64,000 nucleotides of DNA from Brevibacillus laterosporus (lineage in GTDB: Bacteria > Bacillota > Bacilli > Brevibacillales > Brevibacillaceae), in the NCBI GenBank assembly GCA_007833815.1, contig CP033464.1, forward strand, positions 5,253,501 to 5,317,500, given 5' to 3'. This document shows positions 28,004 to 35,597 of the stretch, piece by piece (position 1 is the stretch's first letter; every line of letters begins with the position of its first letter). The notes under the pieces are model-generated. The model made no database searches, was not told the DNA's origin, and was given only the letters and a program-made list of their open reading frames with translations. The translations under genes were made by a program, and so were the position numbers.

Positions 28004-28099
28004 GAACTATACATGATATAACTAAAAATTCTTTACCATCTCAAGAGGAAAAAGTCACAATATCCTGTATAAGGAAAAGGAGAGCAATATTATTGGGTG
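28004..28099 (-). promoter_or_regulatory. Promoter block copy A, shared with 40935-41030
   Basis: This block and 40935-41030 share most bases. On the minus strand both have a TTGAGA or TTGTGA -35, an 18-bp spacer and a TATATC -10, with identical ATCATGTATAGTTC beyond. Upstream of the promoter both keep an 11-bp palindrome, CAATATTATTG (28085-28095), a possible operator. Confidence 0.6.
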
Positions 28100-28129
28100 A
28101 TAAATGATATAGGACCCTCTTTCAAAAAA

Positions 28130-28169
28130 TGCATGCAACTGTCTCTGTGACAGGGCATGCGTTTTTTTT
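28130..28169. terminator. Terminator hairpin, copy 1 (left end of the ThiF cassette)
   Basis: The stem GCATGC..CTGTC / GACAG..GCATGC is followed by eight T on the plus strand. Nearly the same hairpin occurs at 33560-33598 at the other end of the cassette. No plus-strand gene ends here, so copy 1 looks orphaned. Confidence 0.7.
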
Positions 28170-28291
28170 GTAAAAACACTCAAATTGTAATCTTCTTAAT
28201 TTTCTAGCCCTTATTAGTCATGTTCAATTTTCTAAATTTGGATATTATTTTGACGAAAAGAAATAATTCCCAACAAAAGGAGATGTGTGAA

Positions 28292-29002
28292 TTGAAACGA
28301 TTTTTTAGGTACATCCTCGTGATAGCAATGGTCATTAGCTCTTTTAGTACAAGTGCATGGGGACAAATAGCATTAGCAGATTCCAATAAGGATTCGCAGG
28401 CAAAAGCAATAAAAAAGGAGTGGACTGTAGGAATTTTGCTTTTTGACGATGTGGAGGTATTAGATTTTGCAGGTCCTTTTGAAGTTTTTGCTGTAACAGG
28501 GCAAGATACATCATTTAGTCCGTTCCATGTAAAAACGGTTTCGCAAGATGGAAAAATGATAGCTGCACGAAATGGATTGAAAGTTCAGCCTGATTACAGT
28601 TTTGAAAATGCCCCTGCTTTTGACATTCTTATTGTTCCAGGAGGACCTGGTAGTCGTAAGGAAATGTACAACAAAAATATGCTCAAATGGTTACAAGAGC
28701 GGATGAAAACCGTTGATATCATGGCTTCCGTATGTACGGGTGCATTAATTTTAGCGGAAGCAGAATTACTAAATGGAAAAACGGTTACAACACATTGGAA
28801 TTCCTATGACCGCCTTGAAAAAGATTATCCCAATCTAAAGGTCAAGAGAGACGTGAAGTTTGTGGATGAAGGAAAAATTGTAACATCAGGTGGTATTTCT
28901 GCTGGTATTAACATGTCGTTCCATCTTGTCAAACGATTGTTAGGTAAAGAAACTGCCGAGCATACAGCGAAGCTTATGGAGTATGACATTGTAATCGAGT
29001 AA
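28292..29002 (+). CDS. Secreted DJ-1/PfpI family protein (class I glutamine-amidotransferase-like)
   Basis: About 236 residues. The best start is TTG at 28292, nine bases after AAAGGAG; the ATG at 28283 is too close to the ribosome site. A signal peptide is clear (RFFRYILVIAMVISSF...ALA), so the protein is exported. The DJ-1/PfpI core has DVEVLDFAGPFEVF, VPGGPGS, the nucleophile elbow SVCTGALIL and GGISAGINM, the layout of isonitrile-hydratase-like and AraC-N-terminal-like members. Substrate unknown. It is the first gene of the 28.3-33.5 kb cassette; export sets it apart from the cytosolic ThiF enzymes that follow. Confidence 0.85.
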   Translation: MKRFFRYILVIAMVISSFSTSAWGQIALADSNKDSQAKAIKKEWTVGILLFDDVEVLDFAGPFEVFAVTGQDTSFSPFHVKTVSQDGKMIAARNGLKVQPDYSFENAPAFDILIVPGGPGSRKEMYNKNMLKWLQERMKTVDIMASVCTGALILAEAELLNGKTVTTHWNSYDRLEKDYPNLKVKRDVKFVDEGKIVTSGGISAGINMSFHLVKRLLGKETAEHTAKLMEYDIVIE

Positions 29003-29051
29003 GTGGCTAGAAAGGTAACTACCGTTTACTCTTACAAAGGTGGGCAAAAAA

Positions 29052-29900
29052 ATGGACGAAAATCAGTATTACTGGGAAATGGTCAAAAAAAATATTGGCG
29101 TATACTCCCAAGAAGAACAGGAACAACTCCGAAATGCTAAAGTAATTATCTTTGGTTTGGGCGGCGTTGGTGGTTATGAAGTCATTTTATGCGCACGTAT
29201 GGGACTGGGACATATCACTGGAGTTGATCCTGACGAATTTGAAGTATCTAATATTAATCGCCAAATGCTGGCTACTTCTAGTGTGATAGGACAATCGAAG
29301 GCAGCCGTAGCTGAAAAAGTAGCAACAGATATACATCCATATATATCCTCAACATTTATCCAAGCAAGTGTGGACGAAGATAACGTAGAGGAGCTAATGA
29401 AAGGACATGACATAGTAATAGAAGCAGTAGACGATATGCCATCTCGTGTTATTATCCATCGAACTGCCCGTGAACTGGGCATCCCAAGTGTAGGTATGTC
29501 TGGTAGTCCTCCTACACGTGGGTTTGTATCTTCCTTCTTCCCTGACGGAATTCCATATGAAGAAGCGTTAAATATTCCAGGTATGGGGCAAAAATTAACG
29601 GATCAAAACTTGCGTCAGCAAGTTGCAGATATAAAAAAAGGCAGGGCCTGGCATTCTGTTGAACAAGGTGCCCCAAAAGAATGGGCTGAAGCCTTTTGCG
29701 AGGGGAAAGCTGGTTGGATTATTACACCAATGCGAGCCCATTTACTTTCTTTGTTCAGTTTTAATGAAGCGGTACAAATTCTGACTGGACGTGAACCTTT
29801 GGCACGTGCCCCAAAAGGAATCCTTATCAACACAGATTGTTTGACACCTGTACAAATCAAAGAAGCTCCCATTGGCGGATGGGATTATACAACATTATAA
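29052..29900 (+). CDS. ThiF/MoeB/HesA (E1-like) adenylyltransferase, first copy
   Basis: About 282 residues; ATG at 29052 after AAAGGTGG (a GTG at 29040 is in frame). The nucleotide-binding features are present: GLGGVGG, then GVDPDEFEVSNINRQ and the GQSKA lysine. The family adenylates a carboxylate, usually the C-terminus of a ubiquitin-like protein. It lacks the CxxC zinc pairs of ThiF/MoeB; its few cysteines (ILCARMG, AFCEGK, TDCLT) are not in an obvious thioester context, so adenylation without sulfur transfer is likely. It lies 10 bp before a second ThiF-like gene with the same length and shared blocks (EVSNINRQML and EASNLNRQML; PSRVIIHR and VARVIIHR), suggesting tandem duplication and perhaps a heterodimer. 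Confidence 0.9.
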   Translation: MDENQYYWEMVKKNIGVYSQEEQEQLRNAKVIIFGLGGVGGYEVILCARMGLGHITGVDPDEFEVSNINRQMLATSSVIGQSKAAVAEKVATDIHPYISSTFIQASVDEDNVEELMKGHDIVIEAVDDMPSRVIIHRTARELGIPSVGMSGSPPTRGFVSSFFPDGIPYEEALNIPGMGQKLTDQNLRQQVADIKKGRAWHSVEQGAPKEWAEAFCEGKAGWIITPMRAHLLSLFSFNEAVQILTGREPLARAPKGILINTDCLTPVQIKEAPIGGWDYTTL

Positions 29901-29910
29901 GGGGGACAGT

Positions 29911-30777
29911 ATGATACACCAAAACGTGAATACGTCTGATTTATATAAAGAAAGCTTCAAACGAAATATCGGGGTTATTTCTACCTTTGAACAAGAGAAA
30001 TTACGAAATGCCCGAGTTACAGTAGTAGGAGCTGGGGGTGTCGGCGGCATCACATTGCTTCAATTGGCACGCATGGGTGCTGGTAACATACACGTAATTG
30101 ATCAGGATGTTTTTGAAGCTAGTAATCTAAATCGCCAAATGCTCAGTTTTGTTAGCCGAATTGGTTCTAACAAGGCAGAAACTGCGGCTGAGCTGTTAAA
30201 AGACATTAATCCATCCATAAATATTCGTGTCACACAAGATTTTGTAACAGAACAAAATGCTACTGACCTTCTAAAAGACACTGATGTGATAGTAGATGCT
30301 ACCGATGATTTGGTTGCACGAGTCATCATTCATCGAGCTGCGGCTACATTAGGTATCCCTTCTATCTGGATTGCAGTGACTCCTCCATTCCGAGGAGGAG
30401 TTATGTCCCTTACTCCTGATTCTGTACCATATGAGATTGCGCTAGGCTATCCATCCTATCAGCAGGAATTGACAGAGAATTTGAAACATAGCATTCATTT
30501 AATGAAGGATGGAAGGGCTCTAAACTCCATTTCCCACGGTGCAGACGAAGAATGGGCACAAAACTACGTAAAAAAAGAAAGCCCTTGGGCGGTGCTGTCA
30601 CCAATAGCAAATATAGTAGGAATCCTGGCAAGCTTTGAAGCGTTTAAGCTAATCGTCAAACGTTCATCACTACCGCCTATTTTAAGTCCTGAGCTTATCC
30701 GTGTAGATTTGGCAAACAGCGACATGGTACAAGTCATGAATCCGCAAAACGGGTCATGGAATTACTCAGAGCTATAG
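29911..30777 (+). CDS. ThiF/MoeB/HesA (E1-like) adenylyltransferase, second copy
   Basis: About 288 residues; the ATG at 29911 follows GGGGGACAGT (a longer in-frame start at 29872 overlaps the previous gene and is unlikely). It has GAGGVGG, VIDQDVFEASNLNRQ and SNKAE, so the ATP site looks intact. It contains no cysteine at all, which excludes a catalytic thioester or cysteine zinc site in this subunit. Its match to the preceding gene runs along the whole length (NIGV near the N-terminus, GRA.NS.SHGADEEWA against GRAWHSVEQGAPKEWA, and W[DN]Y at the C-terminus). The pair probably works together. The substrate is unknown, and no Gly-Gly ubiquitin-like protein is encoded in the cassette. Confidence 0.9.
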   Translation: MIHQNVNTSDLYKESFKRNIGVISTFEQEKLRNARVTVVGAGGVGGITLLQLARMGAGNIHVIDQDVFEASNLNRQMLSFVSRIGSNKAETAAELLKDINPSINIRVTQDFVTEQNATDLLKDTDVIVDATDDLVARVIIHRAAATLGIPSIWIAVTPPFRGGVMSLTPDSVPYEIALGYPSYQQELTENLKHSIHLMKDGRALNSISHGADEEWAQNYVKKESPWAVLSPIANIVGILASFEAFKLIVKRSSLPPILSPELIRVDLANSDMVQVMNPQNGSWNYSEL

Positions 30778-30784
30778 GTTTCTC

Positions 30785-31054
30785 ATGTTATTCCTTCTGT
30801 TACCTTTCGCAAACGGAAAAGCTTCGGTAGACAATATCATGAAAGTCTTTAGCTCTCCTACAGGTATCGGAGCCATATGTGCCGGTTTCGTCATCTCTTA
30901 CATCGGTGGTAAAGGTGTCAGTGTTCTACCTGATGCTCCCGTCCTTTTAATTGGTGTGCTGGTTGGTACGTTAATAGCCGTGCTTTTTGCAAAAGGTTTA
31001 CCTGCTGGTTTGATTATTGCCGCAGGGATTATTGCACTCTTTTCTACCAAATAA
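30785..31054 (+). pseudogene. 5'-truncated DUF441/UPF0756 (YtwI-like) membrane protein
   Basis: The 89 residues match, from memory, the C-terminal half of the YtwI family: a PFANGK segment, SPTGIGAI, an SYIGGKGV loop, a VGTLIAVLF helix and GLPAGLIIAAGI. Full-length members are about 150 residues with further N-terminal helices. Here the coding sequence begins 7 bp after the ThiF stop, so there is no room for the missing part, and no good ribosome site precedes the ATG. It may be translated by coupling but is probably a remnant. It marks a rearrangement junction inside the cassette. Confidence 0.65.
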
Positions 31055-31068
31055 AAGGAGATCGTAGC

Positions 31069-32133
31069 GTGAAAATCAAGTTCGTATCTAAAGCTTTAAT
31101 AAGCCTGGCTTGCTTTACATTACTTACAGCCTGCACTAAGAGTCAGGAACCTGTAAAACAAACAGATTCAGCCACCGTTTTACAAGAAGAATTCAACGTG
31201 CCACAAGGCCAAGAACAACTATATCTCCTACATAAAAGCTTGAGCACAAAAAAAGAGTACACCTCAGATGAAGTCATTTTATTTTTGGAGCCATTCAGTG
31301 TACCGACCGCTAAAGCATTTGATGTCCCACAATATTCCTGGATGGAGGAATATGCAAGTAAAGGCTATGACACGTGGGCTATGGATTTTAGAGGATTCGG
31401 AAACTCGTCGCGTCCAAAAGAAATGTCAGCTCCCGCTTTAGACAACCCTCCTGTTATCCATGTAGACGATGCCACGCAGGATTTGGAAACGGTCGTCAAG
31501 TGGATTCAGACAAAGCGGAATGTAAGCAAAATTCATATCGTAGGCTGGTCTTATGGTGGTGTAGTCGCTGGTAACTATGCAATTAGTCACCCACAAGATA
31601 TTAATAAGCTCGTACTCTATGGTTATATGCATGGTTTCACATTACCTATGATGACAAAACCTTTTGAAAATCCAAAAAAGGCGGGGCAATTTAACCCTAG
31701 TCTACCAGCCTATCAAGTAGTAGATTACGAGAAGGGCATGCATCATTGGCACATGATGATCGGAGACAAAAAAATCGTAGAAAATAATTCCATGACAGCA
31801 GTAAAGGGTGTGTTTCTATCTTCCGATCCGCAAAGTGATCAGAACAAAGGAGCTGTTCGACGTCCGTTCGGTCCATTGGAAGATTTGTTTTCAATTTGGA
31901 GTAACAAACCTTTATATGATGCATCAAAAATTTCCGTACCTACTCTCGTGATTTACGGTAAAGATGACCTGTTTGCAGACCAAGGTATGCTCAATAAGTT
32001 AACAGGTACACAGGAGAAAAAGGAAGTTGTCATTCCAGATGCAACACACTGGGCCATCTACGAAAAAAATCGGGACACATTAATGCAAGAGACACTGAAA
32101 TTTTTGACAGATGAAGAAGGTGGCAAAAAATAA
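31069..32133 (+). CDS. Alpha/beta-hydrolase lipoprotein
   Basis: 354 residues; GTG start at 31069 after AAAAGGAG. The N-terminus is a lipoprotein signal peptide with lipobox LTAC near residue 22, so the enzyme should be anchored outside the membrane. The hydrolase fold shows DFRGFGNS (oxyanion strand region), nucleophile elbow GWSYGG near residue 163, the late acid in YGKDDLF and a final His in ATHWAIY. Substrate unknown; the family includes esterases, lactonases and peptidases. Its stop overlaps the start of the next gene (TAATG), implying translational coupling and a shared role with the HMGL-cupin enzyme. Confidence 0.85.
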   Translation: MKIKFVSKALISLACFTLLTACTKSQEPVKQTDSATVLQEEFNVPQGQEQLYLLHKSLSTKKEYTSDEVILFLEPFSVPTAKAFDVPQYSWMEEYASKGYDTWAMDFRGFGNSSRPKEMSAPALDNPPVIHVDDATQDLETVVKWIQTKRNVSKIHIVGWSYGGVVAGNYAISHPQDINKLVLYGYMHGFTLPMMTKPFENPKKAGQFNPSLPAYQVVDYEKGMHHWHMMIGDKKIVENNSMTAVKGVFLSSDPQSDQNKGAVRRPFGPLEDLFSIWSNKPLYDASKISVPTLVIYGKDDLFADQGMLNKLTGTQEKKEVVIPDATHWAIYEKNRDTLMQETLKFLTDEEGGKK

Positions 32134-33545
32134 TGGCACAGGTCACATTGTTGGATGCGACTCTTCGCGAGGGAGAGCAACAAGACGGTATCCGCTTAGC
32201 AAAAGAAGATAAAATCGCACTTTTACACATGCTAGAAAACTTCGGCGTAACGTTAATTGAGATCGGACATCCGGGAATTTCTCCTGAAGAAGAAAGCATT
32301 TGTAAAGAAGTAGCGGCAACAGCAGAACGAGCGGAGATTCTCATGCATGCTCGAGCAGACATAGAAGAAATTCGTTGTGCTTCTCGTGCCAAAGCTCATT
32401 GGGTTGGGATTTGGGCATCTGTAAATCCAATATCTCTACAAGCAAAATTTACCAATAAGTCCATCGAGGACGTGATGCAAAAGGTAAAATTTTCTATACA
32501 AGAAGCGAAAAGACTTGGTTTAAAAGTACGATTCACTATTGAAGATGCCTCACGCACAGATTGGAACGATATAGAGACGCTGGGGCTGTTTGCTTTAGAA
32601 GCAGGGGCTGATCGTATTAGCTTAGCTGATACAGTTGGCGTCTGGGAGCCTAAAGAATGTGCAAGAATGGTTCAGCTTGCGGTTGATAGATTTCCTTGTG
32701 AAATAGAGGTGCACCTTCATAATGATTTTGGATTGGCCATGGCAAACGCACTTGCTGCCATTGATGCCGGCGCAACTGTGATTGATACCTCTCTATGCGG
32801 GATTGGAGAACGAGCAGGCATCGTTGATTTACTTGCTTTTTCTACCGTGTTACATCAAAAGCGGAATATACATCAATTTAACTTGACACAAATCCCCCAG
32901 CTTGTTCGTATGCTCAGGTTAGCAACAGGTTATCAGATTGATAAACTGAAGCCTATCGTGGGTAAGAATGCTTTTACCCATGCATCAACATACCATATGA
33001 AAGCGGTTCAAAAGAATCCAGCTTCTTATGAGCCTATTCCTCCAGAAAAGCTAGGAAGAAACAGAGTGATAGTAAATAAGCCTACTTCACGAACAAAACC
33101 GAAACTATCTCACTTTCTACGTGTAGGTCAGCCTTTTATAAAAGGAGCATCTGAGCTGTTGTTTCACCGTGACGGTCCAGGTAACCGCTGGGTACAAATG
33201 GACCACCGCACAGACGAACGTGCATCTTTTTATGTAATAAAACGAGTATTTTCCCACCATGCATCTGACGATATTTCAAAATCCCATGTCGATACCCACT
33301 CACATCATTGTGACAGTGCTTTCATTTTCTGGGGAAACGAACCTGATGGATCAGGGTTGCAATGTGAAGTAGAAATAGAAGGAGAAGTGCAGCAAGTAGT
33401 AAGTCCAGCTTCTATTTTTATTCCAGCAGGCTTAGAGCATACGTATAAATATCTATCTGGCAGTGGTACTTATACGAACATTGTTTTGGCTCCAGAGTAC
33501 AATGCTAGTTTGGACATCACAAAACCTTTAGAGGTGGCAAAATAA
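32133..33545 (+). CDS. HMGL/homocitrate synthase-like DRE-TIM enzyme fused to a C-terminal cupin
   Basis: 470 residues. Residues 1 to about 290 form a DRE-TIM metallolyase barrel: DATLREGEQQ near residue 8, EIGHPG, RADIEEIRC, FTIEDASRTD, LADTVGVWEP and the metal motif HLHNDFG near 200, then the GIGERAG loop. This is the layout of homocitrate and 2-isopropylmalate synthases, which condense an acyl-CoA with a 2-oxo acid. After a linker, residues 340 to about 460 look like a cupin (VDTHSHHCDSAFIFWG, then SIFIPAGLEHTYKY). The LeuA regulatory domain is absent, so feedback control by leucine is unlikely. The start overlaps the previous stop. A terminator follows at 33560. This is a specialised condensing enzyme whose reaction cannot be read from sequence. 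Confidence 0.85.
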   Translation: MAQVTLLDATLREGEQQDGIRLAKEDKIALLHMLENFGVTLIEIGHPGISPEEESICKEVAATAERAEILMHARADIEEIRCASRAKAHWVGIWASVNPISLQAKFTNKSIEDVMQKVKFSIQEAKRLGLKVRFTIEDASRTDWNDIETLGLFALEAGADRISLADTVGVWEPKECARMVQLAVDRFPCEIEVHLHNDFGLAMANALAAIDAGATVIDTSLCGIGERAGIVDLLAFSTVLHQKRNIHQFNLTQIPQLVRMLRLATGYQIDKLKPIVGKNAFTHASTYHMKAVQKNPASYEPIPPEKLGRNRVIVNKPTSRTKPKLSHFLRVGQPFIKGASELLFHRDGPGNRWVQMDHRTDERASFYVIKRVFSHHASDDISKSHVDTHSHHCDSAFIFWGNEPDGSGLQCEVEIEGEVQQVVSPASIFIPAGLEHTYKYLSGSGTYTNIVLAPEYNASLDITKPLEVAK

Positions 33546-33559
33546 CTCTATGACTAAAA

Positions 33560-33598
33560 ACGCATGCAAACTGTCTTCTATGACAGAGCATGCGTTTT
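33560..33598. terminator. Terminator hairpin, copy 2 (right end of the ThiF cassette)
   Basis: ACGCATGC..CTGTC pairs with GACAG..GCATGCGT, followed by TTTT on the plus strand and preceded by AAAAA, so it can act on both strands. It ends the plus-strand cassette and the converging esterase gene at 33624. It is nearly identical to the hairpin at 28130. Confidence 0.8.
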
Positions 33599-33623
33599 GT
33601 CGTGTTCCCTTTTTACATATACA

Positions 33624-34442
33624 TTACTCCCTCGCCAGAGCAGAACGGACCACGCGTCCCATATACGGCAGGATAACAGACAGATGATTTTCCTCATCAA
33701 AGCAACGATAATCAACTTGTAACCCAGGAACATTACTGGTGGACAAGCGTTCATACATCTGCTTGGCATTCACGACCATGTCTTGCTCCTGACTGCCTAC
33801 ACCTATGAGCAGACTGGTTTGTAAAGACTCTACTGGCGATTCCTGTTCCGCCTCTGCAAAACGTTCCGCTAATGGAAAAAGAAATTTATTTTTCCACCAA
33901 AGAGACGGACTTCCAGCCGCATAGACCTGAAAAGCCGGACGTTTTGTAAACAAAGTATATAATACAAACAACCCGCCCAATGAATGGCCAAATAGCGTTT
34001 GGCGACTACGGTCAATTAGAATCTCTTGTTCGATCAAAGGCTTCAATTCTTCTTCAATAAATGCCAAAAATAAGTCTGCTCCACCAGTTGCTGGCCATTC
34101 AAAGCCGTCCTTGCGCTCAGGAAACTCGTCTTTGTCCGCATACACGGTGTAATCGTAAAACCGTCGATTTGTTTCAAACGGCTGATCGGTCTCATATCCA
34201 ATGCCAACTACGACAGCCGGCTCCAGCATATGCGGACCGCGAGTATGTAGGCGAACCGTCTCAGCCATCGAACCAAAAGCTGCATTAGCATCCAGCATGT
34301 AAATAACCGGAAAACCAGTTGCGGGTGCAGGCATATCTGGCTTGCACACCATAATTCGGTATTTTGCACCACTATTGCTTGTTACTGTCCACTGCTCTGC
34401 CCCCGGAATGGCGAAGGCTGAACGATTATCTTTGTGTTTCAT
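33624..34442 (-). CDS. Siderophore-esterase-like alpha/beta hydrolase (Fes/IroE/BesA type)
   Basis: About 272 residues from the ATG at 34442 (an in-frame TTG at 34448 is equally placed relative to AAGGAGAGGGG). The fold is that of esterase-D-like siderophore hydrolases: YMLDANAAFG near residue 48, nucleophile elbow GHSLGG near 152, AGSPSLWW, an IGVGSQEQD segment and a late His in ENHLSV. Relatives hydrolyse ferric tri-catecholate lactones such as bacillibactin or enterobactin to release iron. A perfect Fur box lies about 60 bp upstream. No other iron genes are nearby and no signal peptide is seen, so it should be cytosolic. It converges on the ThiF cassette. Confidence 0.85.
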   Translation of the reverse strand: MKHKDNRSAFAIPGAEQWTVTSNSGAKYRIMVCKPDMPAPATGFPVIYMLDANAAFGSMAETVRLHTRGPHMLEPAVVVGIGYETDQPFETNRRFYDYTVYADKDEFPERKDGFEWPATGGADLFLAFIEEELKPLIEQEILIDRSRQTLFGHSLGGLFVLYTLFTKRPAFQVYAAGSPSLWWKNKFLFPLAERFAEAEQESPVESLQTSLLIGVGSQEQDMVVNAKQMYERLSTSNVPGLQVDYRCFDEENHLSVILPYMGRVVRSALARE

Positions 34443-34508
34443 CGCCAAATTCCCCTCTCCTTAAGCTTCAATCGGACTTCGTGTTCTTTTGTCCAATTTT
34501 TCCCTAAT

Positions 34509-34523
34509 TGATAATTATTATCA
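34509..34523. promoter_or_regulatory. Fur box (perfect 7-1-7 palindrome)
   Basis: TGATAAT-T-ATTATCA matches exactly the Bacillus Fur minimal 7-1-7 motif. It lies about 60-80 bp upstream of the esterase start on the minus strand, the right place to block its promoter when iron is plentiful. Confidence 0.85.
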
Positions 34524-34698
34524 CTATTGATCATAGCGAAGTAGCTCTCTTAGTACCATAGACAATATCCAGAACAATTATGGACGATTTACAGCTAGTA
34601 GCTGAGTTATATGATCCGAAATAAATAATAGTTGAGCTGATTGTTTTAAAGCATTTAGCATTTGTATGCATTCTTTATATTCAATACTATCGGGCTTA

Positions 34699-34920
34699 TC
34701 AAAAAGCTTCAGCAAGAGAACGAACAGGTACCACTGTACTACCGTTCACATTTTGAATCGGAGCACTAGTCTTGATTTCCTTCCCATTTACCATTAACTT
34801 GATGTTTGATGAAGCATACCCTATACCTGATACGAGTATAGCTTTGTACTCTTCTCCTTTAAAAGCAACATTACGTACATCGTTTCTAAAGGATACGGAA
34901 AATTTTGTCGTATTGCAAAT
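34699..34920 (-). pseudogene. Fragment of a copper-amine-oxidase-N-like (stalk) domain protein
   Basis: About 73 codons open on the minus strand but without a start codon. The peptide reads KAILVSGIGYASSNIKLMVN, then GKEIKTSAPIQNVNGSTVVPVRSLAEAF before the stop. A VNGK..., Q..NG...VPVR pattern is typical of Cu_amine_oxidN1 repeats in exported or surface proteins of Bacillales. An in-frame stop stands directly upstream. Probably a decayed gene end. Confidence 0.5.
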
Positions 34921-35035
34921 TCACTTCCCTACGCTAGAACAATTGTACACATCCAGAGCAGATTACATGTACAAAAAAGCTCCTTCCAAAACGAAGGAAC
35001 TTCTTACTGCTTCTTCAAGCAATCGGTCGTCAGCT

Positions 35036-35509
35036 TTAATCAATTTCGAAAATCGTGATACTAGCGAAATCAATTCGGAGTAGTGTGCCAGCTGGTAATG
35101 GATTTGGTGCTGACAATACTAGCTGAATCCTATCCCCTCTATGAAAGAATTGTGGTAAAAGGGTGGAAGTTACATAAGTAGTATCAAGACTATTGGAGTT
35201 AAAGCTTGTTTGAGAAGGAATAATCGTTCCCCCATTCTGAAGTAACTCAAATGTTAGAAGAGGGTTAGGATTAGCAGGGGGAGGGGAGGCAATATTAGAG
35301 ACCTGTAGGCTAAATTGAGTTAGATATATTCCGCTTTTTATAATAGTGATAGTGTCAGTTGCTGGATCAAAGATAATGCTGAATGCATTAGATGCACTAT
35401 TCAAGTTGATGACGACAGGTACTATGTTAGTAGGACTAATGAACTGTGGAAGAAAATCATTTGTTACATAAATAATTTTTTCATCAGACTTACATTTGTG
35501 TCCAGACAT
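35036..35509 (-). CDS. Spore-surface (exosporium/BclA C-terminal-like) jelly-roll protein
   Basis: 157 residues from the ATG at 35509, nine bases after AGGAGG; the longer ORF upstream has no such site. After a short Cys/Lys-rich start (MSGHKCKSDEK) the protein is beta-rich with alternating hydrophobics: NAFSIIFDPATDTITIIKSG, YLTQFSLQVS, LLTFELLQNGG, FHRGDRIQLVLS and LRIDFASITIFEID. This resembles the C1q/TNF-like trimeric domain of exosporium glycoproteins, without a collagen-like region. A SigK-like promoter just upstream supports late mother-cell expression and a place on the spore surface. Family assignment is by pattern only. Confidence 0.65.
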   Translation of the reverse strand: MSGHKCKSDEKIIYVTNDFLPQFISPTNIVPVVINLNSASNAFSIIFDPATDTITIIKSGIYLTQFSLQVSNIASPPPANPNPLLTFELLQNGGTIIPSQTSFNSNSLDTTYVTSTLLPQFFHRGDRIQLVLSAPNPLPAGTLLRIDFASITIFEID

Positions 35510-35539
35510 ACATTTACACCTCCTATCAAGCCCTCTATA

Positions 35540-35567
35540 TATAGAATGACAAACGGAAATACATTGT
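35540..35567 (-). promoter_or_regulatory. SigK-like promoter of the spore-surface protein
   Basis: On the minus strand AC, 17 bp, then CATTCTATA. The B. subtilis SigK consensus is AC-N16/17-CATANNNTA; one -10 base differs. It lies about 30 bp before the start codon at 35509. Confidence 0.4.
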
Positions 35568-35597
35568 GCTAGACAAATACCTATTTTCTTAAAATCG

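Noticed and set aside
34772-35083. Plus-strand frame of 103 codons
   Set aside because: Antisense to the Cu-amine-oxidase-N-like fragment and the jelly-roll gene; composition looks random.
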